Notes under the pieces: model-generated
The model's input: only the letters and a program-made list of their open reading frames with translations
Database searches by the model: none
What the model was told of the DNA's origin: nothing
In this document: piece after piece, positions 1 through 5,908 of the stretch
How positions within the stretch are numbered: position 1 is the first letter of the stretch
Layout of the letters: each line of letters opens with the position of its first letter
Translations under genes and position numbers: made by a program
Source: an uncultured bacterium
GTDB taxonomy: Bacteria; Bacillota; Clostridia; Lachnospirales; Lachnospiraceae
Length of the DNA: 8,976 nt
Direction: 5' to 3'
NCBI GenBank assembly: GCA_947086625.1
Contig: CAMTZV010000024.1
Coordinates: 1-8,976, forward strand

Positions 1-34
1 TGAAACAGCAAACTTCCATATACGGGCCTGCGCA

Positions 35-71
35 TAAAAAACGGGGCGGGAGATGTGTTCTCCTGCCCCGT
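35..71 (-). terminator. Rho-independent terminator of the H-cluster/MCP gene
   Basis: The arms at 41-53 and 59-71 form a 13-bp GC-rich stem with one G·U pair and a 5-nt loop. Read on the minus strand, the hairpin is followed by a run of six T's (plus-strand A's at 36-41). It lies about 10 bases past the stop codon at 81-83, exactly where the terminator of the leftward gene should be. The first 34 bases of the window hold nothing else I can support. Confidence 0.93.
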
Positions 72-80
72 GTCGTATTA

Positions 81-2009
81 TTACTTTAACACGTCGTTTG
101 TCTCGACGATCATAGCCTCCACATCCTTGGCGAGCTGCTGAAGGGCCTCCATGGACTGCTTGATCTTCATGCTGTTGTCGGACGTTGACTTCACGTCGTC
201 GATCGCGCCGTCTGTCGCCACGATCAGGTTCTGAACAGTGACATCAAAGTTCTGAATGATCTGATTGACGTTCTCGATGGCCGCACGAACCTCCTCGTCG
301 CTCTCCTTCGCATTGCCCACAGACGCCTTGGAGTTATCGGAAAGCTCCCGGATATTTGATGCAACGACCGCAAAGCCGCGCCCCGCTTCTCCGGCCCTTG
401 CCGCCTCGATGGCCGCGTTGAGTGAGAGCAGGTTGATCTTTCCGGCGATTTTTTCGACATTCTGCGTCATGTCGTTGTATTTGGAAACGCTCTGGTTGAT
501 TGCCAGCATCGCGTCGGTAATCTGCTTGTTCATGTCGTTGAGCTCTTCCATGCGCGTGGAAACGTTAGACATCTCCTGGGAGCTCTTATCGCTTTCGGAC
601 TGGATCTGCTCCGCATCGCGCTTGACAGCCTCGATATTTTCAAAGAGATCCTGAAATACATTCATCAGATCGTTGTTCATCGAGAGAACCCGCTGATTGA
701 TTTCATGCACCCGCTCACGCTCATGCTTGATAGACTGCATCATGTACTCATGGCAGTTCTCCGGCGTGTTCAGGCCGCGCGCGATCGCGATTGCCATCTC
801 GCGGCAGGAGTTGAAGCCGCAGGCATGACAGTTGAAGTTCTTTTCGCTCTCCGTGTGCTTGTCGAGGGTCTCGTATACTTCCTGAATCTCCCGCTCGGAG
901 ACAACCTTTTGCTTCACGTTGAAACGCTTGTATGTACGGATGTAATCGTCTAAATTCAGGGTGCGGTCAAATTCGGCAAACTGTTCGTCCACGCCCTTTT
1001 TGGTCGTATGCGCTTTGCGCACCTTTTTGGCGTGCTGCTCGACGTCGTGCATGATATTGTTCATGGCAAAACGCTGATAGTGGACGCCCGTAGCCGGGCC
1101 GCCGTTGCAGCCGTCCTCGCAGTTGAGCACATCGAAGAGATCCGGCTTTTCCGACTCACGCAGGGTGCTGTATGTCTCCATATCGTGGTAGAGCGACGCT
1201 GTCCCCTCGGAGGTGATGACGTTGAGCTCCGGCGCGTGTGCAAGGATGTTGCTCATCAGCCCGCCCGGCTTCGGGTAGATTGCGCCCTCCAGCCCCTGGC
1301 TCCCGTCAAACTCGAACTCGCTGTAAACCTTGATCTCGGGCAGCAGAACCTTGTTCTTTTCAAAGAACTGGCGCAGATGCTCCATCGTCACATTGTAATC
1401 CACAAGGCCTGTCTCCCGGAATTCTTCGATCTTTGCGACGCAGGGAGAGATCGCCGCGATCTTTCCCGTGTAGCCGAGCACCTTTTTCATGTAGACTGCC
1501 AGGCACAGCATCGGACTGTGGATCGGCGAAAGATTGTCGAAAAGCTCCGGCTTGTGCCGCTGCACGTAGTTGACAACCGCCGCGCAGGGCTGCGAGATCA
1601 GCTTTGCTCCCGGATGACGCTGCATATAGCGCAGATGCGCCCACGTACAGATATCCGCGCCGAAGCCTACGTCGTAGATCTTTTTGATTCCGTGGTTGGA
1701 CAGCCATTGCAGCGCGTGACGCCAGTTTCCGTCAAATGCGATCTTGATGGAGGGCGCGGCGATCAATGCAATCTCCTGCCCCTTGTGAAGATCCTCGAGA
1801 AACCGCTCCGTATCGTCGACATAGGAACGCGCGTCATGCGAGCAGGCGCGGATACACGCACCGCATTTGATACACTTGTCGTCATCGATTCGGATTTTGA
1901 GCTGCCCGTTTTCGTCCATCTGGGCAATATTGGCATCCCCGACGGGACATGCGCGCACACAGGCATTGCATCCGATACATTTGTCGATATCAACATTGAT
2001 TATACTCAT
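81..2009 (-). CDS. [FeFe]-hydrogenase H-cluster domain protein fused to a chemoreceptor (MCP) signalling domain
   Basis: This is a soluble 642-residue putative H2 or redox sensor. In order it has two 4Fe-4S motifs (C11, C14, C17, C21 and C46, C49, C52, C56) and an H-cluster domain (about 75-335) with the three hydrogenase signatures: SQPC (C142), SPCVAK (C190) and NCEDGC (C297, C301). Next comes a CxxCGxxxxC...C Fe-S motif (C394, C397, C402, C419; PF04060-like). The coiled-coil tail carries the MCP hairpin tip around N531 ([20 protein letters not shown]). I see no transmembrane segment and no PAS domain. An upstream in-frame ATG at 2126 was rejected because the promoter at 2098-2126 puts the transcript start near 2091. 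The ATG at 2009 has AAAGGA 8 bases upstream and directly precedes the ferredoxin fold. The domain calls are solid. The role is inferred: sensory hydrogenases are known, but whether this one binds H2 or talks to CheA/CheW is unknown. No che gene is in the window. Confidence 0.93.
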   Translation of the reverse strand: MSIINVDIDKCIGCNACVRACPVGDANIAQMDENGQLKIRIDDDKCIKCGACIRACSHDARSYVDDTERFLEDLHKGQEIALIAAPSIKIAFDGNWRHALQWLSNHGIKKIYDVGFGADICTWAHLRYMQRHPGAKLISQPCAAVVNYVQRHKPELFDNLSPIHSPMLCLAVYMKKVLGYTGKIAAISPCVAKIEEFRETGLVDYNVTMEHLRQFFEKNKVLLPEIKVYSEFEFDGSQGLEGAIYPKPGGLMSNILAHAPELNVITSEGTASLYHDMETYSTLRESEKPDLFDVLNCEDGCNGGPATGVHYQRFAMNNIMHDVEQHAKKVRKAHTTKKGVDEQFAEFDRTLNLDDYIRTYKRFNVKQKVVSEREIQEVYETLDKHTESEKNFNCHACGFNSCREMAIAIARGLNTPENCHEYMMQSIKHERERVHEINQRVLSMNNDLMNVFQDLFENIEAVKRDAEQIQSESDKSSQEMSNVSTRMEELNDMNKQITDAMLAINQSVSKYNDMTQNVEKIAGKINLLSLNAAIEAARAGEAGRGFAVVASNIRELSDNSKASVGNAKESDEEVRAAIENVNQIIQNFDVTVQNLIVATDGAIDDVKSTSDNSMKIKQSMEALQQLAKDVEAMIVETNDVLK

Positions 2010-2097
2010 ATTCTTTTCCTTTGCGCTTTCTTCGGCTATCACCATAAAAAAATACAAAATTTCCGTCCGGTATAGCAGTTTTTTTGTATACATTAAC

Positions 2098-2126
2098 ATT
2101 ATAAAGTCTCTTGCGGTACATGTCAA
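2098..2126 (-). promoter_or_regulatory. Consensus housekeeping promoter of the H-cluster/MCP gene
   Basis: On the minus strand TTGACA (2126-2121), a 17-base spacer and TATAAT (2103-2098) match the vegetative sigma-A consensus at every position. Transcription would begin near 2091, leaving a leader of roughly 80 bases before the ATG at 2009. The promoter lies inside the longer in-frame reading frame and so rules out the more upstream start. A/T tracts at 2151-2170 sit upstream of the -35 and could act as an UP-like or bent element. Confidence 0.88.
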
Positions 2127-2150
2127 TAAGCGGCGTGCCTTTGAAGGGAT

Positions 2151-2189
2151 AAAAAGTAACCACTTTTTTTAATGAAATCTTAAAGATTT
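2151..2189. other. A/T-tract region with two short inverted repeats in the divergent control region
   Basis: AAAAAGT (2151-2157) and ACTTTTT (2162-2168) form a 7-bp inverted repeat around a 4-base centre, followed by two more T's. AAATCT (2175-2180) and AGATTT (2184-2189) form a 6-bp repeat around TAA. Both lie between the two divergent promoters. They could be regulator sites, intrinsically bent DNA, or chance in an AT-rich stretch. Their sequence alone names no regulator. Confidence 0.35.
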
Positions 2190-2229
2190 GTCCTATTGGA
2201 ACTTCATAAAAATTCCGCTACAATAGGAC
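2190..2229. promoter_or_regulatory. Candidate operator: 9-bp inverted repeat straddling the two-component promoter
   Basis: GTCCTATTG (2190-2198) and CAATAGGAC (2221-2229) are exact reverse complements 31 bp apart start to start, about three helical turns. An inner GGAA/TTCC pair (2198-2201 and 2213-2216) adds partial symmetry. The left arm enters the -35 and the right arm covers most of the -10, so a bound protein would directly affect initiation. Autoregulation by the adjacent OmpR-type regulator is a natural guess, but such regulators more often use direct repeats. Confidence 0.55.
2196..2224 (+). promoter_or_regulatory. Promoter of the two-component operon
   Basis: TTGGAA (2196-2201), a 17-base spacer and TACAAT (2219-2224) make a good sigma-A promoter facing right, with a start near 2231 and a leader of about 65 bases. 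It is embedded in the 9-bp inverted repeat at 2190-2229. It is divergent from the promoter at 2098-2126, with about 140 bp between the two predicted start points. Confidence 0.78.
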
Positions 2230-2260
2230 TGTGATCGGTCATGGTTTTTATGGAAGCGGG

Positions 2261-2280
2261 TGTCTGTCTGCAGACGGACA
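2261..2280. promoter_or_regulatory. Near-perfect 20-bp palindrome abutting the regulator's ribosome binding site
   Basis: TGTCTGTCTG is followed directly by CAGACGGACA. The two halves are reverse complements except at one position, which would be a G·U pair in RNA. The palindrome ends right where the ribosome binding site AAAGGGAGG begins (2281-2289). It could be a dimer operator downstream of the promoter. As RNA, it could be an 8-bp hairpin with a UGCA loop next to the Shine-Dalgarno sequence that influences translation. No protein binding this sequence is recognised. Confidence 0.5.
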
Positions 2281-2295
2281 AAAGGGAGGAAGTTT

Positions 2296-2982
2296 ATGTA
2301 CAACATTCTGGTCTGCGATGACGAGAAGGATATTGTGTCCGCGCTTCGCATCTATCTGGAGAGCGAGGGCTATGCGGTGTATGCGGCTTATGACGGGAGG
2401 GAGGCGCTCTCGCTTTTGGGGCGGGTGGAGATCCATCTGGTGCTGCTGGATCTGATGATGCCCGTGATGGACGGAATGACGGCGATAGTCGAGATCCGAA
2501 AGCGCAGCAATGTGCCCGTGATCCTTCTCACGGCAAAAAGCGAGGACATGGACAAGGTGCTGGGGCTCAACGTCGGCGCGGACGATTACGTCACAAAGCC
2601 GTTTCACCCGGTGGAGCTGATGGCGCGCGTGCGCTCGCAGCTGCGCCGCTACATGCAGCTAAAGGGCGCGCCCGCAAGGGAGGAGCGCCTTGCGATCGGC
2701 GGGATCGAGCTGGACGATGCGGCAAAGGCGGTGACGCTTGACGGAGAGCCGGTCTCGCTGACCAGAACGGAGTATGACATTTTAAAGCTGTTGATGGAGC
2801 AGCCGGGCCGTGTGTTTTCGCCGCGGGAAATCTACGAGGCGGTCTGGAAGGACGTATCCTTTGGCACGGAGAATACGGTGGCGGTGCACATCCGGCATTT
2901 GCGTGAGAAGATTGAATACAACCCGGGGGAGCCGAGGTATTTGAAGGTTGTCTGGGGCAGGGGCTATCGGATGGAGCTGTAG
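2296..2982 (+). CDS. OmpR/PhoB-family response regulator
   Basis: This 228-residue DNA-binding regulator is the partner of the kinase that follows. The receiver domain (about 1-118) has the acidic pair D8/D9, the phospho-acceptor D52 in LLDLMMP, T79 and K101 of TKPF. The C-terminal winged helix (about 128-228) has the LTRTEYDILKLL and VAVHIRHLREKIE signatures and ends in the usual GRGYRMEL-type hairpin. The start at 2296 is chosen because GGGAGGA lies 4 bases upstream and the frame opens directly on the receiver's first strand (MYNILVCDDE). An in-frame ATG at 2260 would add 12 unrelated residues. The kinase gene follows after 14 bases, so the two are one operon. The family resembles VanR-like regulators of Clostridia, but the target genes cannot be read from the sequence. 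Candidates are its own promoter and the divergent H-cluster gene. Confidence 0.93.
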   Translation: MYNILVCDDEKDIVSALRIYLESEGYAVYAAYDGREALSLLGRVEIHLVLLDLMMPVMDGMTAIVEIRKRSNVPVILLTAKSEDMDKVLGLNVGADDYVTKPFHPVELMARVRSQLRRYMQLKGAPAREERLAIGGIELDDAAKAVTLDGEPVSLTRTEYDILKLLMEQPGRVFSPREIYEAVWKDVSFGTENTVAVHIRHLREKIEYNPGEPRYLKVVWGRGYRMEL

Positions 2983-2996
2983 AAGGGAGGATTTTC

Positions 2997-4643
2997 ATGA
3001 AAATAAAGAAGCTGACGGGGAGTCTGTGGGCGAAGCTTGCCGCGGTCTGTCTCATCGTCGTCTCTTTGACGGCGGCTGCGGCATCGGCGGGGGCGATCGT
3101 TGTGTGCGATATGCTGGATGTGTACGGCACGGGTATGGGAGAATGGCTGGAGCAGGGCCACGGGATGATTTCCCAGAATTACGGAATGGCGGAGCAGTTT
3201 GCGCATTATGCGTTTGCATACCGTTACCGGCTAGTGGCGTTTCTGGCCGTGTCCGGGGCTTTTGTGATCGCGGCATTTGTGTTTCTGCTGCGCGCGGCGG
3301 GGCACAGAAACGGTGTGGAGGGGTTATGCAGACGTCCGTGGGATGCGCTCCCGCTGGACGTGGGCTTTTGCATCGCGTTCGGAGGCACTGCACTGCTCGC
3401 GTGCATGATGGATTTAGTGATCGATGAGTGGAATCCGTTTTACAGTATGACGTTCTGGCTCATCGCCGTGTGCGCGTGGATAGCATCCATTCTGCTTCTG
3501 CTGGCATGGAGCATGAGCTTTGCCCTCTGGTGGAAGCTCGGGAGCTGGTGGAGGCACACCCTTGTCTTTGCGCTTGGCGTCTGTTATCTGAAATGGTGGA
3601 GGCGCTTCTGGCAGCTTTGCATCCGTGCGTGGAAGTGTCTGGCAGAGCTTGTCCACAATATACGCTTTCTCTGGAAGGCGTGCCTGTTCCTCGTGCTGCT
3701 GGCGTTTGTCGAGCTGTTTGCCGCATACTGCACAAACAGCGGTGACATGTTTGTCTTTCTCGGCTTTGAAAAATTGATGTTATATCCGCTCATTCTCTTT
3801 GCGCTTTTGCAGATGAGCCGGCTTCTGGACGGCGGAAAAAGGCTGGCGGCCGGCGATCTGGCGGGCAGGATCGACACGTCGCGGATGTACTGGGATTTTA
3901 AGCGGCACGGGGACAACCTGAACGCGATCGGGGAGGGCATGAACGCCGCCGTGAACGAGCGCATGAAGAGCGAGCGCTTCAAGACGGAGCTGATCACGAA
4001 CGTTTCCCACGACATCAAGACGCCGCTGACGTCCATCGTCAACTACGTGGATCTGCTCGGGAAGGAGCGTCTGGACAATCCGAAGGCAGAGGAGTACGTC
4101 GAGGTGCTGAAGCGTCAGTCGGCGCGCTTAAAAAAGCTGATCGAGGATCTGATCGAGGCGTCGAAGGCCTCCACCGGTAACCTCGCCGTCCATATGGAGG
4201 TATGCGACGCGCAGGTGACGCTCGTGCAGACAATCGGGGAGTATGAAGAAAAGCTTGCGTGTGGGCAGATTGAGCTGCGCATCCGGGAGCCGGACGAAGC
4301 AATCCAGATCCGGGCGGACAGCCGGCATCTGTGGCGCGTATTTGACAACCTGATGAACAACATCTGTAAATATGCGCAGCCCCTGACGCGGGCGTATGTC
4401 AATCTGGAGCGGGAGGAGGAGCGGGCGCTCATTGTATTTCGCAATATTTCCCGCGAGCCGCTCAATATTACAAGCGAGGAGCTGATGGAGCGCTTTGTGC
4501 GGGGAGACGGCTCCCGCAGCACGGAGGGAAACGGTCTGGGCTTATCGATCGCGCGCAGCCTGACCGAGCTGATGGGCGGGACGCTCACGCTGGTCGTGGA
4601 CGGGGATTTGTTTAAAGTCATTTTATCGTTTCCGGTGTGTTGA
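2997..4643 (+). CDS. Polytopic membrane sensor histidine kinase
   Basis: This 548-residue kinase phosphorylates the preceding regulator. By eye it has about six membrane segments (roughly 12-36, 78-100, 121-142, 150-178, 225-245 and 256-273), with short loops except 37-77. A HAMP-like linker (about 274-325) leads to the HisKA domain with H338 in NVSHDIKTPLTS, then the ATP-binding domain: N box DNLMNN (450-455), F box around 497, and G box GNGLGLS (511-517). The usual Asp of the G1 motif is absent: VFRNISREPL (R482, N483) stands where DxGxG is expected. As I recall, this is common in a Clostridia subfamily, so it does not by itself mean an inactive kinase. A Trp/Arg-rich stretch (about 178-212) separates the fourth and fifth segments. 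The ribosome site AAGGGAGG (2983-2990) precedes the ATG by 6 bases. The stop codon overlaps the -35 of the next promoter. The signal sensed is unknown. Confidence 0.92.
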   Translation: MKIKKLTGSLWAKLAAVCLIVVSLTAAAASAGAIVVCDMLDVYGTGMGEWLEQGHGMISQNYGMAEQFAHYAFAYRYRLVAFLAVSGAFVIAAFVFLLRAAGHRNGVEGLCRRPWDALPLDVGFCIAFGGTALLACMMDLVIDEWNPFYSMTFWLIAVCAWIASILLLLAWSMSFALWWKLGSWWRHTLVFALGVCYLKWWRRFWQLCIRAWKCLAELVHNIRFLWKACLFLVLLAFVELFAAYCTNSGDMFVFLGFEKLMLYPLILFALLQMSRLLDGGKRLAAGDLAGRIDTSRMYWDFKRHGDNLNAIGEGMNAAVNERMKSERFKTELITNVSHDIKTPLTSIVNYVDLLGKERLDNPKAEEYVEVLKRQSARLKKLIEDLIEASKASTGNLAVHMEVCDAQVTLVQTIGEYEEKLACGQIELRIREPDEAIQIRADSRHLWRVFDNLMNNICKYAQPLTRAYVNLEREEERALIVFRNISREPLNITSEELMERFVRGDGSRSTEGNGLGLSIARSLTELMGGTLTLVVDGDLFKVILSFPVC

Positions 4644-4668
4644 CATTTGCCCGCAAATCTGGTAAGGT
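4640..4668 (+). promoter_or_regulatory. Promoter of the Mn2+ riboswitch-antiporter unit
   Basis: A perfect -35 TTGACA (4640-4645) shares bases with the kinase TGA stop (4641-4643). After exactly 17 bases comes a weak -10, TAAGGT (4663-4668). Transcription would start around 4675, just before the riboswitch aptamer. The -35 and the spacing are convincing. The -10 keeps only the first, second and last consensus bases. Confidence 0.6.
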
Positions 4669-4674
4669 AAGCAC

Positions 4675-4826
4675 AGGTATCAGGGAGTAGCTTGCACACG
4701 CATCCTTCGAGTGAGCGTGTGTGACATGATTCCGTCAGTACGGGAAGATGATTCCCCGGGGCATGTATACGGGTGAGCGTCCGCGGGTCGCATGTGGACG
4801 CTTTCGTAAAGCGAGACTTTTACTGC
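4675..4826 (+). promoter_or_regulatory. yybP-ykoY family manganese riboswitch aptamer
   Basis: Recognised by its conserved elements in order: GGGAGTAGC (4683-4691), a P2-like hairpin with CACACGC (4695-4701) pairing to GCGTGTG (4715-4721), CCGTCA (4732-4737), a hairpin with AGCGTCC (4776-4782) pairing to GGACGCT (4796-4802), and AGCGAGACTTTTAC (4810-4823). This matches the family pattern GGGGAGUAGC ... GUCA ... hairpin ... AGC(A/G)AGACCUUU. The family binds Mn2+ and usually turns on manganese exporters. The last conserved segment is also the 5' arm of the terminator at 4808-4858. Metal-stabilised folding should therefore prevent termination and switch the antiporter on. The closing P1 helix is weak by eye, and the 5' boundary is approximate. 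Confidence 0.88.
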
Positions 4827-4858
4827 AAATTTTGTTTGCGGTAGAGGTCTCGCTTTTT
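4808..4858 (+). terminator. Riboswitch-controlled intrinsic terminator
   Basis: The arms 4808-4829 and 4835-4856 pair over 22 bp with three G·U pairs around a TTTTG loop. A T-run ends the structure (4854-4858). The 5' arm includes the conserved 3' end of the Mn2+ aptamer, so terminator and aptamer are mutually exclusive. No other terminator lies between the kinase stop and this point, so this hairpin probably also ends transcripts of the two-component operon. Confidence 0.9.
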
Positions 4859-4862
4859 ATGT

Positions 4863-4880
4863 GCAGGAAAAAATTCCTGC
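4863..4880 (+). other. Small hairpin between riboswitch terminator and antiporter ribosome site
   Basis: GCAGGAA (4863-4869) and TTCCTGC (4874-4880) form a perfect 7-bp stem closed by an AAAA loop, starting only 4 bases after the terminator's T-run. No T-run follows, so it is not itself a terminator. It may separate the terminator from the ribosome binding site at 4917-4924, protect the processed mRNA end, or be incidental. Confidence 0.45.
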
Positions 4881-4932
4881 CCGGTTGCACACCCTGTCTA
4901 TTCCCGTTAAACAAAAAAAGGAGGAAAAAAGG

Positions 4933-5907
4933 ATGTTGTTACAAATGTTGATTCTGGTTGTCGGGTTCGTGGCGCTCATCAGGGGAGCCGATTTATTTGT
5001 GGACGGGAGCGCGGCGCTGGCGAAAAATTTTAAGGTGCCGTCGCTTATCATCGGGCTGACGATCGTCGCGCTGGGAACGAGCGCGCCGGAGCTTGCGGTG
5101 AGCACGTCGGCGGCGCTGCAGGGCTCAAACGAAATCGCGCTGAGCAACGTGGTCGGCTCGAACATTTTCAACCTGCTGGCGGTGCTCGGGCTGTGCGCCG
5201 TCATTCATCCGGTGCCCGTGGAGGCGGGGATTTTAAAGCGGGATTTCCCGGTTTCCATTGCGGTCACGGCGCTTGTGCTCCTCGCATCAGGCGGTATGCG
5301 GCTGTTTTCGGGCGGCCTGTCTGAGATCGGGATGGAGGAGACGGCAGGGACGGTGGGAAGGCTGACCGGCGTGGCGCTTCTCGTCCTGTTTGTTGTCTAT
5401 ATTGCCGTGCTCATCGCGGACGCAAAAAAACACCCCCTACAGGAGGAGGCGTCGGAAAACAAGCCGGTTTTGACATGCGTGCTGCTCATCGTCTCCGGGC
5501 TTGCGCTGATCGTCATCGGCGGGCAGGCGGTCGTGTACAGCGCAAAGGAGATCGCGCGTGCGGCGGGTATGACCGAGACGCTGATCGGGCTGACGATCGT
5601 CGCAGTCGGAACGTCTCTCCCGGAGCTTGTGACGTCGTTTGTCGCGGCGCGAAAGGGAGAGACGGGACTGGCGGTCGGCAATGTCGTCGGCTCGAATATC
5701 TTTAATCTGATGTTCATTCTTGGGATCTCCGCGTCGATTCGCCCGATCGCGGTGAACGCCGCGTCGGTTTACGATCTGCTGCTCTTAATCGCCGTCAGCC
5801 TTGTGGCGTTTGCGTTTTCCCTGAGCGGAAAGCAGATCAGACGTCCGGAGGGGCTTGTGATGCTCGCCCTCTACGCGGCGGACGTCGTGTTTGCGGTTGT
5901 GAGATAG
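4933..5907 (+). CDS. YrbG-type cation/Na+ antiporter (CaCA superfamily), Mn2+-riboswitch controlled
   Basis: This 324-residue inner-membrane antiporter, annotated by family as calcium/sodium, has about ten membrane helices. It shows the internal duplication of the CaCA fold. Alpha-repeat 1 has GLTIVALGTSAPEL with S50 and E53, then VVGSNIFN around N77. Alpha-repeat 2 has GLTIVAVGTSLPEL with S228 and E231, then VVGSNIFN around N255. The Ser/Glu pairs are the expected ion ligands. The start at 4933 is favoured by AAAGGAGG 8 bases upstream and by opening directly on the first helix. An in-frame ATG at 4861 lies at the riboswitch terminator's end and would add a charged, non-membrane leader. The Mn2+ riboswitch in its leader implies induction by manganese, so Mn2+ extrusion is a plausible real function. 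That is inference from regulation, not from the protein. It ends one base from the convergent PLP-enzyme gene. Confidence 0.93.
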   Translation: MLLQMLILVVGFVALIRGADLFVDGSAALAKNFKVPSLIIGLTIVALGTSAPELAVSTSAALQGSNEIALSNVVGSNIFNLLAVLGLCAVIHPVPVEAGILKRDFPVSIAVTALVLLASGGMRLFSGGLSEIGMEETAGTVGRLTGVALLVLFVVYIAVLIADAKKHPLQEEASENKPVLTCVLLIVSGLALIVIGGQAVVYSAKEIARAAGMTETLIGLTIVAVGTSLPELVTSFVAARKGETGLAVGNVVGSNIFNLMFILGISASIRPIAVNAASVYDLLLLIAVSLVAFAFSLSGKQIRRPEGLVMLALYAADVVFAVVR

Positions 5908-5908
5908 G

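Noticed and set aside
1008..2075. A 355-codon plus-strand frame opposite the H-cluster gene
   Set aside because: It is a shadow of the conserved H-cluster coding sequence. It has no ribosome site or family signature and runs across the promoter of the real gene.
2010..2126. In-frame N-terminal extension of the H-cluster protein (start at 2126)
   Set aside because: The consensus promoter at 2098-2126 lies within it, so most of it would not be transcribed. The extension shows no homologous character, while the ATG at 2009 has a good ribosome site.
4748..4951. A 67-codon plus-strand frame after the kinase gene
   Set aside because: It lies wholly across the Mn2+ riboswitch, its terminator and the antiporter start. 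The composition is dictated by RNA structure, and no ribosome site was seen.
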